Positions 46,001-55,311 of a DNA stretch of 64,000 bases are shown here, piece by piece. The stretch comes from a virus: positions 110,751-174,750 of IMG/VR virus record IMGVR_UViG_3300022848_000777; one strand, written 5' to 3'. Position 1 is the first letter of the stretch, and every line of letters begins with the position of its first letter. The position numbers and the translations under genes were made by a program. The notes beneath the pieces were generated by a model. The model worked only from the letters and a program-made list of their open reading frames with translations. It was not told the DNA's origin and ran no database searches.

Positions 46001-47374
46001 TTAGGTGTAACTGAGGAATACTATACAAGAATCCCATCAATAGGTGCAAATAATATAATGACTAACAAAGTCAGAATTGATGACAATAATCTTTTAAAAC
46101 CATTGGATTATGAAACGAGTAGTGAAATATCATTATATGATAAATCACCAGTAGATACAAACCAAGTTGGGGTTTATCTATCAGCGACGCAGGCATATGA
46201 GGAAGATATATATAACCATACTGGTTTTTTCAAAATCGATGATTATATTGGTAACCCTGATAACCGTGCTGGTTTCTCAGAAACATATAGAGAGTTAGAT
46301 CATTTAAGACGTCGGGTATTTAAAAAATACAGTACAAAGAATTTGATTAATTCAATTATAGATATACTATCACGATATGATCTATCTGTATTTGAGCAGA
46401 TTAGACAAACTATGCCAGCTAGAGTGGATTATAATTCAGGTATATTAATAGAACCGCACATATTAGAAAGACCTAAGTTTAAATCAACATCTAATATATC
46501 ATATACTGATTTAGTACGTAACGTTACATTGAATCCGATTAATAGAGAAATTAATACTGAGTTCATTAATTTAGAAACTGAAATCAATGTAAATACAACA
46601 CTAACATCTGATTATAATTTATTTGAAACTGAAATAGAATCGACTGTTGATGTTGTATCTGAAAGAAATGACCTATTAGAATTTGGTGTAATTGAAGTAG
46701 TGACTCCATATAATATGGCAACTTATAAATTCACCAACCTAGTTTGGTCTCCTGGACCTGATATTGGGTATGGGATTAATTGGGTATCAAACTCTAATGG
46801 GTATTGGAATTACAAACCAATGGGGGTTGCAATTACATCAAGTCGAGTTTCGAAATACGCTCTATCGCGGATATTTCATTTTAACACAGATGAATCGGCA
46901 TCCTTAAATATACCATATTCATCATCATTAGTACCATCTCAGGTATCCACTGATTTCCTATCACTGGCTACTGCTAATCATAAATTTAATGGATGTAAAA
47001 TTACATCCGACTCAATTACTACAAACTCACCAGATACTCCAGATGGTAAGCCTGTTATTGAGATATTTGAGGCTGATCCAAATGTTCTTATATATACATC
47101 ACAAAAATCAAATATTGGTAATATTGATGTAGTTGCGGGAAATACTTTAACAACATTACGTATCGATGAATTGCACATAAATAAAGAAATACAATTTCAG
47201 AATCATCAAAAGTATCAAAACGAACTTAATTCATTTAATACAAACATTTCTATTTTAGAAAATATAGAATTGGCAAGAATCGCTGAATTTGATTTAATGG
47301 CGGATATTCAACTGAATAGAGATGTTGATGATAGTAAAATAAGAATCTCCGTTGATTATTTTATTAACGACTAA
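43022..47374 (+). CDS. Large baseplate/tail protein with LamG-like domain, 1450 aa
   Basis: The longest protein here. Residues about 740-960 look like a LamG/concanavalin fold (STIVIQRNVSTSS, GSLSGKIQELRIWENAL), and the last 500 residues have repeated beta structure. The N-terminal part (residues 1-400) is beta-rich with no clear domain. Its size and place after gp6 and DNRLRE suggest a gp7- or gp10-like baseplate protein that may bind host sugars. Confidence 0.7.
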   Translation: MAINRFSNKNILIDSKQPIDHAQIYDDSILNKLDISNVSLTDSHFPPQSKIEYHIYSENNHLGGSEYPINTNINDGAEFDYTIDINPENDVRSNGVGNGNYTLVYNFLNTMISDMDMDSISADGTEIQLSISNPIDSSKLKSIYDFLNKPTDFKHEFALNFGNNEIEPIVGIYFDNNKRVGESVRDIQFPRTRFNQKDTRFYPTDSGDWVEVILPIQKSESESEQSLSETELPIEFITTGRTARFELIVNENNNIIFQQELDGNFNPIFYTDDADVEDRVSSISANLNLTDDLKGQPTYATVRYFDNSLLNLNGLTNIIVKLYRGISSGLENEQPSIDLVLRDSYIDRVLVYPTTTVEKQTDFSAPDFAIDSGNYGKSQGTSLKSWNDLLDTNQITSNQIVNNNFSSSFGNTKLNIDYTDFKNFVKYSSAVERVHNFKYKLQLIENYDLRISTLESISGSNAITNISQSMNRRDILIGDLDGWENWMYYESTGSLYTHYSSSAFTFEPWPKKSSSPTSFPLKLYTTTSSIAETYFNGLLSTASYYDSTNDSMLTKVTPSSIAEDDLNQDYLLFLNMIGQYFDVVWNYVNSLTNINSREEHPLDGMSDELLYNVASSMGWQLTHSKQRSELWRYFIGTDKSGNPMQSGSLASKSEKQMNSEVWRRIVNNIPHLLKTKGTRRSVKALMSMYGIPQSFLSIREYGGPVIDESETQLYWEHDKFVYHLNFDGDNYLKTVWDKTSTFNGSDYSFNEYKIPDAIELQFQQNTKDTVSLISKGSDFAIILEETGSSTNRGNIHFHLSGSSGYKSSSIIDVPLFDSKMSTIVIQRNVSTSSITTDNSYSLIYKRGFRDQLTVSTSSKLIIDGSTESSYNAAWTSSGDLIIGSGSLPTDGTTPSLWDNVGSLSGKIQELRIWENALIDSVITDHTLARNMYNGNTHTSSYFDLKMRFIPDSQLKSIVGTTGVVSRHPNQQISTTENGSIISASLYNFESDDLLGVTEEYYTRIPSIGANNIMTNKVRIDDNNLLKPLDYETSSEISLYDKSPVDTNQVGVYLSATQAYEEDIYNHTGFFKIDDYIGNPDNRAGFSETYRELDHLRRRVFKKYSTKNLINSIIDILSRYDLSVFEQIRQTMPARVDYNSGILIEPHILERPKFKSTSNISYTDLVRNVTLNPINREINTEFINLETEINVNTTLTSDYNLFETEIESTVDVVSERNDLLEFGVIEVVTPYNMATYKFTNLVWSPGPDIGYGINWVSNSNGYWNYKPMGVAITSSRVSKYALSRIFHFNTDESASLNIPYSSSLVPSQVSTDFLSLATANHKFNGCKITSDSITTNSPDTPDGKPVIEIFEADPNVLIYTSQKSNIGNIDVVAGNTLTTLRIDELHINKEIQFQNHQKYQNELNSFNTNISILENIELARIAEFDLMADIQLNRDVDDSKIRISVDYFIND

Positions 47375-47385
47375 TATTTATTAAT

Positions 47386-48387
47386 ATGAGTAATGAATTA
47401 CGTAAGAATTTATTTGTAAAATCTAATAACCAAATCACAATCACACCATCTGATGAGATTAGTGATTCAGATTCTATAATTAAAATAATACAACCGATCC
47501 AAACAGAAGTTGGAAATGGTGGTATCGGTAATGTAACTAAAATAATAAAAAATATTGATCAAATCTCTAATAAAGATTTCATAAATAATTATCTAACAAC
47601 ACCCATTAAAAATGCTAAAGATGTAGTTGAGTTGTTAAATTCTTTAAGTGAGGGTCAATTAAAACAAATAAAAGTACAAGAGAATCGAATTAGAGATATT
47701 GAAAATAAAAGAAAAGTAGATTTTAATAATTCTAAATCGGATGAAGAAGAACGTCGTTCTTTATTTAAAAGAGAAATTGAAGTTAAGAAATTAGAAAAGA
47801 ACCTTTTTATGAAACGAAATTACAAATCAATAGTTGGTGATCGATTTATAAAAGATGGTGATGAATCTAATGTACAATCTCAAATAGTAGTTGAAATTGA
47901 TCGTATCATAGATAAAAAGCAATCATTACTGAAAAAAAAAGTAGATAGATTGCAGAGAGAAAAACTTAGAAAGGAGTTGGAATCTTCTATAAATTCAAAT
48001 CCAATTATAAAGAGAATACCTTCTATGTTTTTTGAAAACGATGTACTCACAGATCGCCGACAGAAGCTACAAATTAATCCTGAAATTTATGAAATAAGTC
48101 AGATCACTCAATTGATAAATGATGTGGAGCAATTTCAAATTCAAAACAACAAAAGAATTATATCACATAGAGATGTTTTTGAAAATCAAGAATCTGATTT
48201 TGACACAAACCCAATATCATCACCATCTGATATATTAATTACGAAACGAAACTCAGATGATGTCAGAGTGGAGCTAGAAAAGTATAAAAAGTTAATTGAA
48301 TTGAAATTAAGTTTAGATAATACAAATGAAGAACCCAGCCACATTAGTTTAAATAAACCATCACGTGGGACTGCGTTGGTAAATTAA
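47386..48387 (+). CDS. Coiled-coil structural protein, 333 aa
   Basis: Residues about 80-270 are strongly charged and helix-forming (NRIRDIENKRK, LFKREIEVKKLEKNLF, DKKQSLLKKKVDRLQREKLRKEL). Ends are less structured. Long coiled coils in tail operons are often fibre or scaffold-like; the function is unknown. Confidence 0.62.
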   Translation: MSNELRKNLFVKSNNQITITPSDEISDSDSIIKIIQPIQTEVGNGGIGNVTKIIKNIDQISNKDFINNYLTTPIKNAKDVVELLNSLSEGQLKQIKVQENRIRDIENKRKVDFNNSKSDEEERRSLFKREIEVKKLEKNLFMKRNYKSIVGDRFIKDGDESNVQSQIVVEIDRIIDKKQSLLKKKVDRLQREKLRKELESSINSNPIIKRIPSMFFENDVLTDRRQKLQINPEIYEISQITQLINDVEQFQIQNNKRIISHRDVFENQESDFDTNPISSPSDILITKRNSDDVRVELEKYKKLIELKLSLDNTNEEPSHISLNKPSRGTALVN

Positions 48388-48457
48388 ATCATAATCTAAC
48401 GTAAAAATTATTATTTTTATATTTATAGTTGTAAAACAATATATTAGGTAAAAACAT

Positions 48458-49153
48458 ATGGGATATTTGGATAACAGTTCTATTACTGTAGATGCAGTAC
48501 TTACAAAAAAAGGTAGAGAACTTCTATCAAAAGGTAGAGACTTTTTTGTTATAAGTCAATTCGCTCTTGGTGATGATGAAGTCGATTATGAAAATTGGAA
48601 TCCATCACATCCAAATGGAAGTGATTTCTATGGTATTATTATTGAAAATATGCCAATTGTTGAGGCGGTAACTGATGAAAACTTTTCAATGAAGTATAAG
48701 TTACTGACATTGCCAAAAAATACAATTCGAATTCCAATAATTGAAGCTAACCCAAATTCAATAGAAATAAACGAAGGTGGGGCTCAATCCGTAATTACTT
48801 TGAATACAATCAATGGTGGGAATGATACGTTGGGGTATACCGTAACATTACTTAACTCAAACGCAGCTTCAATCACTGGTGATGGGCAGGGGATAGCAGA
48901 GAATTCTGATCCAGTAGCACCCACAGAGGATAGACGTAGTGTTACTATTAGTACTAAATCATCATTTACAGTTACTACTAAAATATTATCCGATAACATT
49001 GATATATCAACTAAAATTATTGTAACTGGTAATGAAACTGGCGGACGGGAAGAAATTATATTAACTGTAGCAAACGTTGCTGATATTTCAGTAGGTTCTA
49101 CGACCGATACTTCATTTGATACAAACGCTTCTCAAGGATTCGTAAGAAATTAA
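48458..49153 (+). CDS. Conserved virion structural protein, 231 aa
   Basis: The N-terminal GYLDNSSITVDAVLTKKGRELLSKG...ISQFALGDDEVDYENWNPSHP is a conserved opening found in structural proteins of T4-like cyanophages and Bacteroidota jumbo phages. The C-terminal part is an Ig-like beta domain. It probably belongs to the tail or baseplate. The gap upstream (70 bases) may hold a weak promoter with TATATTTA at 48418-48425. Confidence 0.68.
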   Translation: MGYLDNSSITVDAVLTKKGRELLSKGRDFFVISQFALGDDEVDYENWNPSHPNGSDFYGIIIENMPIVEAVTDENFSMKYKLLTLPKNTIRIPIIEANPNSIEINEGGAQSVITLNTINGGNDTLGYTVTLLNSNAASITGDGQGIAENSDPVAPTEDRRSVTISTKSSFTVTTKILSDNIDISTKIIVTGNETGGREEIILTVANVADISVGSTTDTSFDTNASQGFVRN

Positions 49154-49179
49154 ATAAAAATATTTAAAGGAAAGTAGAT

Positions 49180-50259
49180 ATGGCAATATTACCAGCAGGC
49201 TCATTTAACACATCAAAACGAACATTCACCGCATTCAAAGTTGGTGATGTTGTAGAGGGTGGTGTGGAGCGAGTAACAAGAGGTTTGTGGAGTGGGAATG
49301 TAGGAACGTTAGGTTCATTCTTCACTTCATCAGCACAATCAGAAACACAAAAACAATATTATTACGAAATATTTGACGGAATTTCAACTAGTACCACATC
49401 GGAAGCTCAATTCTCAGTAGTATATGGTAATTTAAATGGAAGTGGATCACTTGGTGTGAATCAAGATTCACCATCTAAAGCACTATACTCTCAGTACGCT
49501 CAAATTTTATTACCAGATACGCAACGAACGTTTACATTTAATAACGTAACCTCTGAGCACATATACGTTCTAAATATTAACAGAGCTAGACTTAAAGATA
49601 GGTTAGATCCTGGAAATATTCAATTCAATTTAGCTGAATTAACCAGTGCGGTACCAGATCAATATAATACAGGATCTAATTCTACAGTTAATTCATCTGG
49701 AAAAGTTATATCGTTAATTGATGATTCAGGAGATACGCAACAAACATCCAATCAAATTGGTAGAACTTATAATTTAGTATCAGGATCAATATCCAATGGT
49801 GTGTATTCACCTAAAACATATTATGGTAAAGTTTTCCCAGAACAAGGTGTTGTTGTATTCAATGCGGATACTCTAAATACCGAATTAACATTTGGTAGTG
49901 TTAGTAGTTCAAATACAAATGGTGATAATGCATATAAATTATATACCTCTGTTAGTGGAGCCGCTGCACTTAATACAAATTATGGAATAGCTGCAAGGAA
50001 TGAGGAACGTGTACAATCTACATATTACTTTGTAAGAGCTAAAAATGGTGAATATAATTTCTCAAATAATCCATCATTTGTAACTGGATCTACTGGGGCA
50101 TTTAGGCAATCTACATTTGTTAACTCACCTAAAACTTATATAACAACAGTTGGATTATATAATAGTGAGCAAGAATTAATAGCCATTGCAAAACTATCTA
50201 AACCTCAATTGAAATCATTCTCAAATGAAATGTTAATAAAGTGCAAGTTGGATTTTTGA
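49180..50259 (+). CDS. Tail/fibre structural protein, 359 aa
   Basis: A Gly/Ser/Asn-rich beta-structured protein with no enzyme motif. Its end (KTYITTVGLYNSEQELIAIAKLSKP) matches the C-terminal part of the 634-aa protein at 51137 (TYITTIGLYNNSGELIAVGKL), so the two share a C-terminal module. Such modules may be attachment or trimerisation domains. Confidence 0.66.
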   Translation: MAILPAGSFNTSKRTFTAFKVGDVVEGGVERVTRGLWSGNVGTLGSFFTSSAQSETQKQYYYEIFDGISTSTTSEAQFSVVYGNLNGSGSLGVNQDSPSKALYSQYAQILLPDTQRTFTFNNVTSEHIYVLNINRARLKDRLDPGNIQFNLAELTSAVPDQYNTGSNSTVNSSGKVISLIDDSGDTQQTSNQIGRTYNLVSGSISNGVYSPKTYYGKVFPEQGVVVFNADTLNTELTFGSVSSSNTNGDNAYKLYTSVSGAAALNTNYGIAARNEERVQSTYYFVRAKNGEYNFSNNPSFVTGSTGAFRQSTFVNSPKTYITTVGLYNSEQELIAIAKLSKPQLKSFSNEMLIKCKLDF

Positions 50260-50323
50260 GAAATCTTTATTAAACTTATCTTAGAATATGGTATTAATTC
50301 TAAAATCTTTCATATATATTAAT

Positions 50324-51109
50324 ATGAGGGATTTTATTATTTGTAGTATATGTGATTCAAAAGTAGGTAGAAAGGGATTACCACAGCACCTAAAAACACA
50401 TAATGTATTATTTTCAAAATATAAGGAAGATAATTCAGATCAGTTTGAGACTGGTAATAAATGTAGGGTATGTGATAATCCAATATCCAAATGGAGTAAA
50501 TCATGTTCTAAAAAATGTAGTATAATATGGAGAAAATCATTAACAGGTAAAGATAGTATTAGGTGGGGGGCTACCTTATCAGCTGAAACTAAAAAGAAAA
50601 TGAGTAAATCTAATATTGGAAATAAGTCTAGAGTTGGTACTAAACATTCTATGGAATCCAAATCAAGAATGAGTAACACTAGAAAAGCCAGAAAATTAGG
50701 AATTGGAAAATTAAATGGAATGTATGGTAAAACACATACACCCGAAGCAATTAAAAAGATATTTGCTCATAAAAAAATGAATAAATTAGAAAAGAAGTTT
50801 TCAAAGTTATTAGACTCAATAGGTGTTAAATATCATTTCCAATATTTTATGAATAAAGATGGCGTTTGTAAATCTTATGATTTCAAAATAAAAGGTAAGA
50901 ACATTATATTTGAAATAGATGGTGATTTTTGGCATGGAAATCCAAACCAAACTAACCATTGGAAAGATGTAGAATCTGTAAGAGCAAATGATATTGTAAA
51001 AGAAAATATGGCAAGGGCTGTTGGTTATAAATTATATAGGTATTGGGAAACTGATATAAAGAATAATACTAAATCAGTTGTAAATGATTTGAAATTAATA
51101 CTTATATAA
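50324..51109 (+). CDS. Free-standing homing endonuclease (NUMOD + Vsr-like)
   Basis: The start is ATG 50324; an upstream ATG at 50288 would add a doubtful hydrophobic stretch. The N-terminus has a CSICDSKV...LKTH zinc-finger-like motif and a CRVCDNPI...CSKKC ribbon. The centre has NUMOD3-like repeats (GKLNGMYGKTHTPEAIKK). The C-terminus has FEIDGDFWHGNP and GYKLYRYWETDI, as in Vsr-like (PD-(D/E)xK) homing nucleases. Such genes spread by cutting alleles that lack them. It lies between two paralogous tail genes. Confidence 0.8.
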   Translation: MRDFIICSICDSKVGRKGLPQHLKTHNVLFSKYKEDNSDQFETGNKCRVCDNPISKWSKSCSKKCSIIWRKSLTGKDSIRWGATLSAETKKKMSKSNIGNKSRVGTKHSMESKSRMSNTRKARKLGIGKLNGMYGKTHTPEAIKKIFAHKKMNKLEKKFSKLLDSIGVKYHFQYFMNKDGVCKSYDFKIKGKNIIFEIDGDFWHGNPNQTNHWKDVESVRANDIVKENMARAVGYKLYRYWETDIKNNTKSVVNDLKLILI

Positions 51110-51136
51110 GAGATGTATAATAAAGGGAATTAAGAT

Positions 51137-53041
51137 ATGGCGGAAGCATACAAACCTATAAACCGAAGTGGTTTACAGCTTAGACCTTTTTATAGCTATA
51201 AACTCTGGAAAATAACAGATGAAAACTTTAGAATGGATGCTTATAAAATATCCACTATAAGGGCCCTGTCTCCAGATTTTAATGAAAAGATACCTGTATC
51301 TAAATCAATTAGTGGTGATCTATTAGTAGATGATGTCCAACTAAAAAATCATACATCTGGATCAACAAAGTTCTTAGCGAGTAAATTTCAAAAAGGAGTT
51401 TGGACTTCATTAAAGAGTGCATTTTACCATAAAAATATAAATGGACAATTATATTCCACAGCTTCGGTATTCTCAATACCACACAATAGGCTCGGTGATG
51501 GTGTAAAACCCAATACATTCAAAGGGGTTGATTTAAGTTCCAATACTGATGAAGCATATGCTTCGACATCATATCAAATAACGACATCATTCCATGATGT
51601 CAAAATAGATGAATATCATGGCTATATTGTAGATTCCGATCTCAATTCAGAATCGTATGTTAATGATTATTATCTAATGGGGTATTGGGGATTTAATGAA
51701 AAGATTTTAAATAGAAATTATACATTTGATCGTAATATATCAGATGGTAGTAAGTTTAAAAATAAATCATATGCTAAGGATATTAAGTATTTACCTGGCA
51801 TTATAACTGATGGTGAATTTACATCTAGTCGAAAAGCATCTGGCACTAAAGCACTTCTTAATGGTAATACATCTTATATACGAACTTCTCATAATTCCCA
51901 TTTTGATTTATTTAAATCCGATTCTTATTCAATTTCAATTTGGACTGACCTACCACCATCACAATCAATGATCGATAGTGATTCTAATTGGATAGTTAGT
52001 AAGGCTGGGACATTCACAGATTATGGTTTTGATAAGAGTATATCTAATATCGTATCAAACACAAATCAAGAGAATCCAATATATCCATTTGAAATACGAG
52101 TTAAGAACCAAACCACATCGGATAATGGTAAGGTTATTATTGGATTATCTGATGGGATTATTACGAATGAAATATCATCATCAACCTTAATAAATGATGG
52201 TCAGCATCATATTGTTTTTAATAAAAGTAATACATCTATGGAATTGTGGATCGATGGTACTCTAGATTTCAAAAAATCCATTAATAATTTAAGATCAAAT
52301 ATTCATAATCAAAATGATATTTTATTCGGAACTAAATATATCTCAGATGCAACAGTGGGAAGTATTAGTAATATCGGATCTTTATCTGGATCAATCGATG
52401 AGGTTAGATTGTATAAGAAGTTTCTAACTAGTACTGAAATCCAATCATTATCTAATAATAATTTTGAATCAGGATCAGCATATCAGACATCAGTAATAGG
52501 TCAGATATTTTACAAACACGGTATCGCAGTTGTATCCGATATGAGACCTAAGTATAAAAATATATGGTTAGGTCAATCTGGTTCTTGGGATTATTTCCCA
52601 GATAGGCCGTATGATTACAGCCGTGGGTTCACAACTGAATATAGATCAACTAAGTTACTATATGAAACATCAGTTTTATGTGAGATTGGTGCAGATGAGT
52701 TTAATGTTAGTAGCAACCCATCATTAAGACCTAATAATAATATTAAATCACCCTGGTTAAAATCATATGTAACTGGTTCTGATTTTTCAACATATATCAC
52801 TACAATTGGATTATATAATAATAGTGGTGAGTTAATAGCAGTTGGTAAATTAGCATCACCTATTAAAAATAGAAATGATGTTGATATTACAGTTAAAGTG
52901 CGTTTTGATTTAGACGGCCCATTTGGAACACCTAAATACTCAACTGAGCCTAATGGTAAAACACCAACTTTAATTGAAAATAACGAAGGTAATTTTGTAT
53001 GGAATACATCAGCACTGCCTGGTATTAAAATAAATGAATAA
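51137..53041 (+). CDS. LamG-domain tail protein, 634 aa
   Basis: Residues about 240-440 form a LamG-like domain (SYSISIWTDLPPSQ, GQHHIVFNKSNTSMELWIDG, GSLSGSIDEVRLYKKFL). The C-terminal module is shared with the protein at 49180. Concanavalin-like domains in tail proteins often bind surface glycans, so host recognition is likely but inferred. Confidence 0.76.
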   Translation: MAEAYKPINRSGLQLRPFYSYKLWKITDENFRMDAYKISTIRALSPDFNEKIPVSKSISGDLLVDDVQLKNHTSGSTKFLASKFQKGVWTSLKSAFYHKNINGQLYSTASVFSIPHNRLGDGVKPNTFKGVDLSSNTDEAYASTSYQITTSFHDVKIDEYHGYIVDSDLNSESYVNDYYLMGYWGFNEKILNRNYTFDRNISDGSKFKNKSYAKDIKYLPGIITDGEFTSSRKASGTKALLNGNTSYIRTSHNSHFDLFKSDSYSISIWTDLPPSQSMIDSDSNWIVSKAGTFTDYGFDKSISNIVSNTNQENPIYPFEIRVKNQTTSDNGKVIIGLSDGIITNEISSSTLINDGQHHIVFNKSNTSMELWIDGTLDFKKSINNLRSNIHNQNDILFGTKYISDATVGSISNIGSLSGSIDEVRLYKKFLTSTEIQSLSNNNFESGSAYQTSVIGQIFYKHGIAVVSDMRPKYKNIWLGQSGSWDYFPDRPYDYSRGFTTEYRSTKLLYETSVLCEIGADEFNVSSNPSLRPNNNIKSPWLKSYVTGSDFSTYITTIGLYNNSGELIAVGKLASPIKNRNDVDITVKVRFDLDGPFGTPKYSTEPNGKTPTLIENNEGNFVWNTSALPGIKINE

Positions 53042-53043
53042 TT

Positions 53044-53466
53044 ATGGCACGGAGTGATTGGGATCATATTAAACGAAGTAAGGGTTTTAAAAGTGGACTT
53101 GAGGTTAACATAGCAGAGCAGTTAATAATTCAAGGAATTGATCCTGAGTACGAAACTGTTCAAATTAATTATATAGTTCCAGAAAAGAAGCACATATATA
53201 CCGTTGATTTTAAACTACCAAATGGTATATTAATTGAATCAAAGGGTTGGCTTAAACCTGATGATAGAAAAAAACATATCTTTATAAAAAAGCAGCATCC
53301 AGAGATCGATTTGCGATTTGTATTGCAATCACCAAATGGTAAAATATATAAAGGTTCAAAAACAACATATTCTCAATGGTGTGAAAAGAATGGTTTTAAA
53401 TGGGCTAAGAAATCAATACCACAGGAATGGATTGATGAGCGACCGACTGAAACTTTTTTTGGATAA
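53044..53466 (+). CDS. T7 endonuclease I-like Holliday-junction resolvase
   Basis: A 140-aa protein with SGLEVNIAEQL (Glu20), YTVDFKLPNGILIESKG (Asp55, Glu65, Lys67), the E...D...ExK active site of phage endonuclease I (a PD-(D/E)xK fold). It resolves branched DNA during phage replication and packaging. It starts 2 bases after a tail protein, an unusual neighbour, and leads into the replication genes. Confidence 0.85.
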   Translation: MARSDWDHIKRSKGFKSGLEVNIAEQLIIQGIDPEYETVQINYIVPEKKHIYTVDFKLPNGILIESKGWLKPDDRKKHIFIKKQHPEIDLRFVLQSPNGKIYKGSKTTYSQWCEKNGFKWAKKSIPQEWIDERPTETFFG

Positions 53467-53489
53467 TCGAATTATTTTTTGTATATTGT
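53458..53489 (+). promoter_or_regulatory. Promoter of the primase gene
   Basis: TTTGG at 53458-53462, a 19-base spacer, then TATATTGT at 53482-53489, overlapping the end of the resolvase gene. The primase start is 31 bases downstream, so the leader is very short. Confidence 0.65.
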
Positions 53490-53519
53490 ATCTAATATGT
53501 CTTAAAAAATATAAAGAAA

Positions 53520-54455
53520 TTGGAAGAAAGGTTATTAGTACTATTAGAATCTGTAATTGGAAACTCATATAAGAAATCAAAAAACAACCATGCGTTTTAT
53601 TCACCATTTGTAACTCACAGCAAACCCAAACTTGAAATTGATATCACCTTAAATTCTAAGGGTGAAAATAAATGGCATTGTTGGATATCTGATGAAAAGG
53701 GTAGAAGTATTAAATCTTTGTTTAAAAAGATCGGTGTATCTAAATCCAAATGGGATGAGCATAATAATATATTCAAAAAGAAATACAGGTATCAAACTGT
53801 TGAAGATGAGATAAATACAGTTGTTAATCTTCCAGATGAATACATACCCATATGGCAACCAGGAGAATCGCTCATGCGTACCCATGCATTGAAGTATTTA
53901 CTAAAGAGAGGTGTTACTGTACCCGATATGATAAAGTACAGCATAGGGTATTGTGAAGAGGGTATTTATAAAAACAAAATAATAGTACCATCTTATAATG
54001 AAAGTGGTATATTAAACTATTTTGTGGGGCGGAGTTTTTACAAAGAATTTCAATCACATAAAAACCCACCATCATCAAAAGACATAATTGGATTTGAATT
54101 ATTTATTAATTGGGATTTGGGTATTACACTTACAGAGGGGTCTTTCGATGCAATAGCAATACGTAGAAATGTAATACCATTATTTGGTAAGTTCTTGCAA
54201 AACAAATTAAAATTAAAAATAATAGAAAAGAAACCACCGTTTGTTAATATTTGTTTAGATCCAGATGCAATGGAATCTGCAATTAAAATGGTTGATGATT
54301 TACATCAATGTGGTGTAACATCAGTTAGATTAATTAAATTACCAAATGAAAAAGACCCAGCTGAATTAGGATTCACCGCTATATCATCTTTGATTGAAAA
54401 TGCAAAAGATATTACATTATATGATATGGTAAAAATGAAAATTGGGAATTCCTAA
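53520..54455 (+). CDS. TOPRIM DNA primase (DnaG-like)
   Basis: A 311-aa primase. HAFYSPFVTHSKPKLEI and KWHCWI mark the N-terminal zinc-binding-like part (the zinc ligands are not obvious), and the TOPRIM core has LTEGSFDAIA (Glu206, Asp210) and ICLDPDA (Asp247, Asp249). The only plausible start is TTG at 53520; the first in-frame ATG comes far inside the protein. It makes RNA primers for lagging-strand synthesis. Confidence 0.85.
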   Translation: MEERLLVLLESVIGNSYKKSKNNHAFYSPFVTHSKPKLEIDITLNSKGENKWHCWISDEKGRSIKSLFKKIGVSKSKWDEHNNIFKKKYRYQTVEDEINTVVNLPDEYIPIWQPGESLMRTHALKYLLKRGVTVPDMIKYSIGYCEEGIYKNKIIVPSYNESGILNYFVGRSFYKEFQSHKNPPSSKDIIGFELFINWDLGITLTEGSFDAIAIRRNVIPLFGKFLQNKLKLKIIEKKPPFVNICLDPDAMESAIKMVDDLHQCGVTSVRLIKLPNEKDPAELGFTAISSLIENAKDITLYDMVKMKIGNS

Positions 54456-54474
54456 TACTTATATGTGAGGGGTA

Positions 54475-55299
54475 ATGATGAAAGATTATAATAGAGTGTG
54501 TATTGGTTGTGATGGTGTTATTACATATAAATCAAAATCACAATATAATGAAGCTAATAAACATAATAGAGTATGTAGGTCTTGCGCGAATAAACGAAGA
54601 TCGGTTAATCCAAAACCACTTATAAAGGAGTGTATTAAATGTGGATATTCACATACATTCTCAACTCATAGTAAGTATATTCAATCAAAACCACTCAATG
54701 AGTATAAATGTAAATCATGTGCGAGTGTAGATGCACATACAGGTAAATCGGTAACTGCTAAATCCAAAAAAGCAATTGGAATTGCAGTTAAAAACGCATG
54801 GGCATCTGGTTCATATTTAAATGCAGTTAAAAAATCATCTGACCGATGGGCGGGTAAAAATAACCCAATGTATAATTCAAATAGATGTGGTAAATTAAAT
54901 CCTTTTTATGGAAAAACTCACACTGTCGAAAATATAACCTATTTTAAAAATAGAATAATTAATGATAGTACACATAATAAAATGAGAGAATCGGCAATTA
55001 ACCGAATCTCAAAAGCTAAATTTAATGGAAATCAAATGATACCAGGATATAATACATCATCAATACCAATCATAGAAGCAAAAGCTAAAGAATTAGGAAT
55101 AACTGATTTACAGCATGCCGAAAACGGGGGTGAGTATATGGTATTGGGTTATTTTGTAGATGGTTACAGTAAAGAGAAGAATATAGTAATAGAATATGAT
55201 GAAAAGCACCATAATCGGCAAATTGATAAGGATTTAAAAAGACAAAACGAAATAGAAAATTATCTTAAATGTAAATTCATTAGGATAGTTCAAATATAA
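54475..55299 (+). CDS. Homing endonuclease with zinc ribbons and NUMOD3
   Basis: A 274-aa protein with two Cys-rich ribbons (RVCIGCDG...RVCRSCANK; KECIKCGYS...YKCKSC), NUMOD3-like repeats (GKNNPMYNS, GKLNPFYGKTH) and a C-terminal nuclease-like region (VIEYDEKHHNRQIDKD). It lies between the primase and the gp47/gp46 gene, a typical site for phage homing endonucleases. A second ATG one codon later could be the start. Confidence 0.75.
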   Translation: MMKDYNRVCIGCDGVITYKSKSQYNEANKHNRVCRSCANKRRSVNPKPLIKECIKCGYSHTFSTHSKYIQSKPLNEYKCKSCASVDAHTGKSVTAKSKKAIGIAVKNAWASGSYLNAVKKSSDRWAGKNNPMYNSNRCGKLNPFYGKTHTVENITYFKNRIINDSTHNKMRESAINRISKAKFNGNQMIPGYNTSSIPIIEAKAKELGITDLQHAENGGEYMVLGYFVDGYSKEKNIVIEYDEKHHNRQIDKDLKRQNEIENYLKCKFIRIVQI

Positions 55300-55311
55300 A
55301 CTAGAAAGTGT

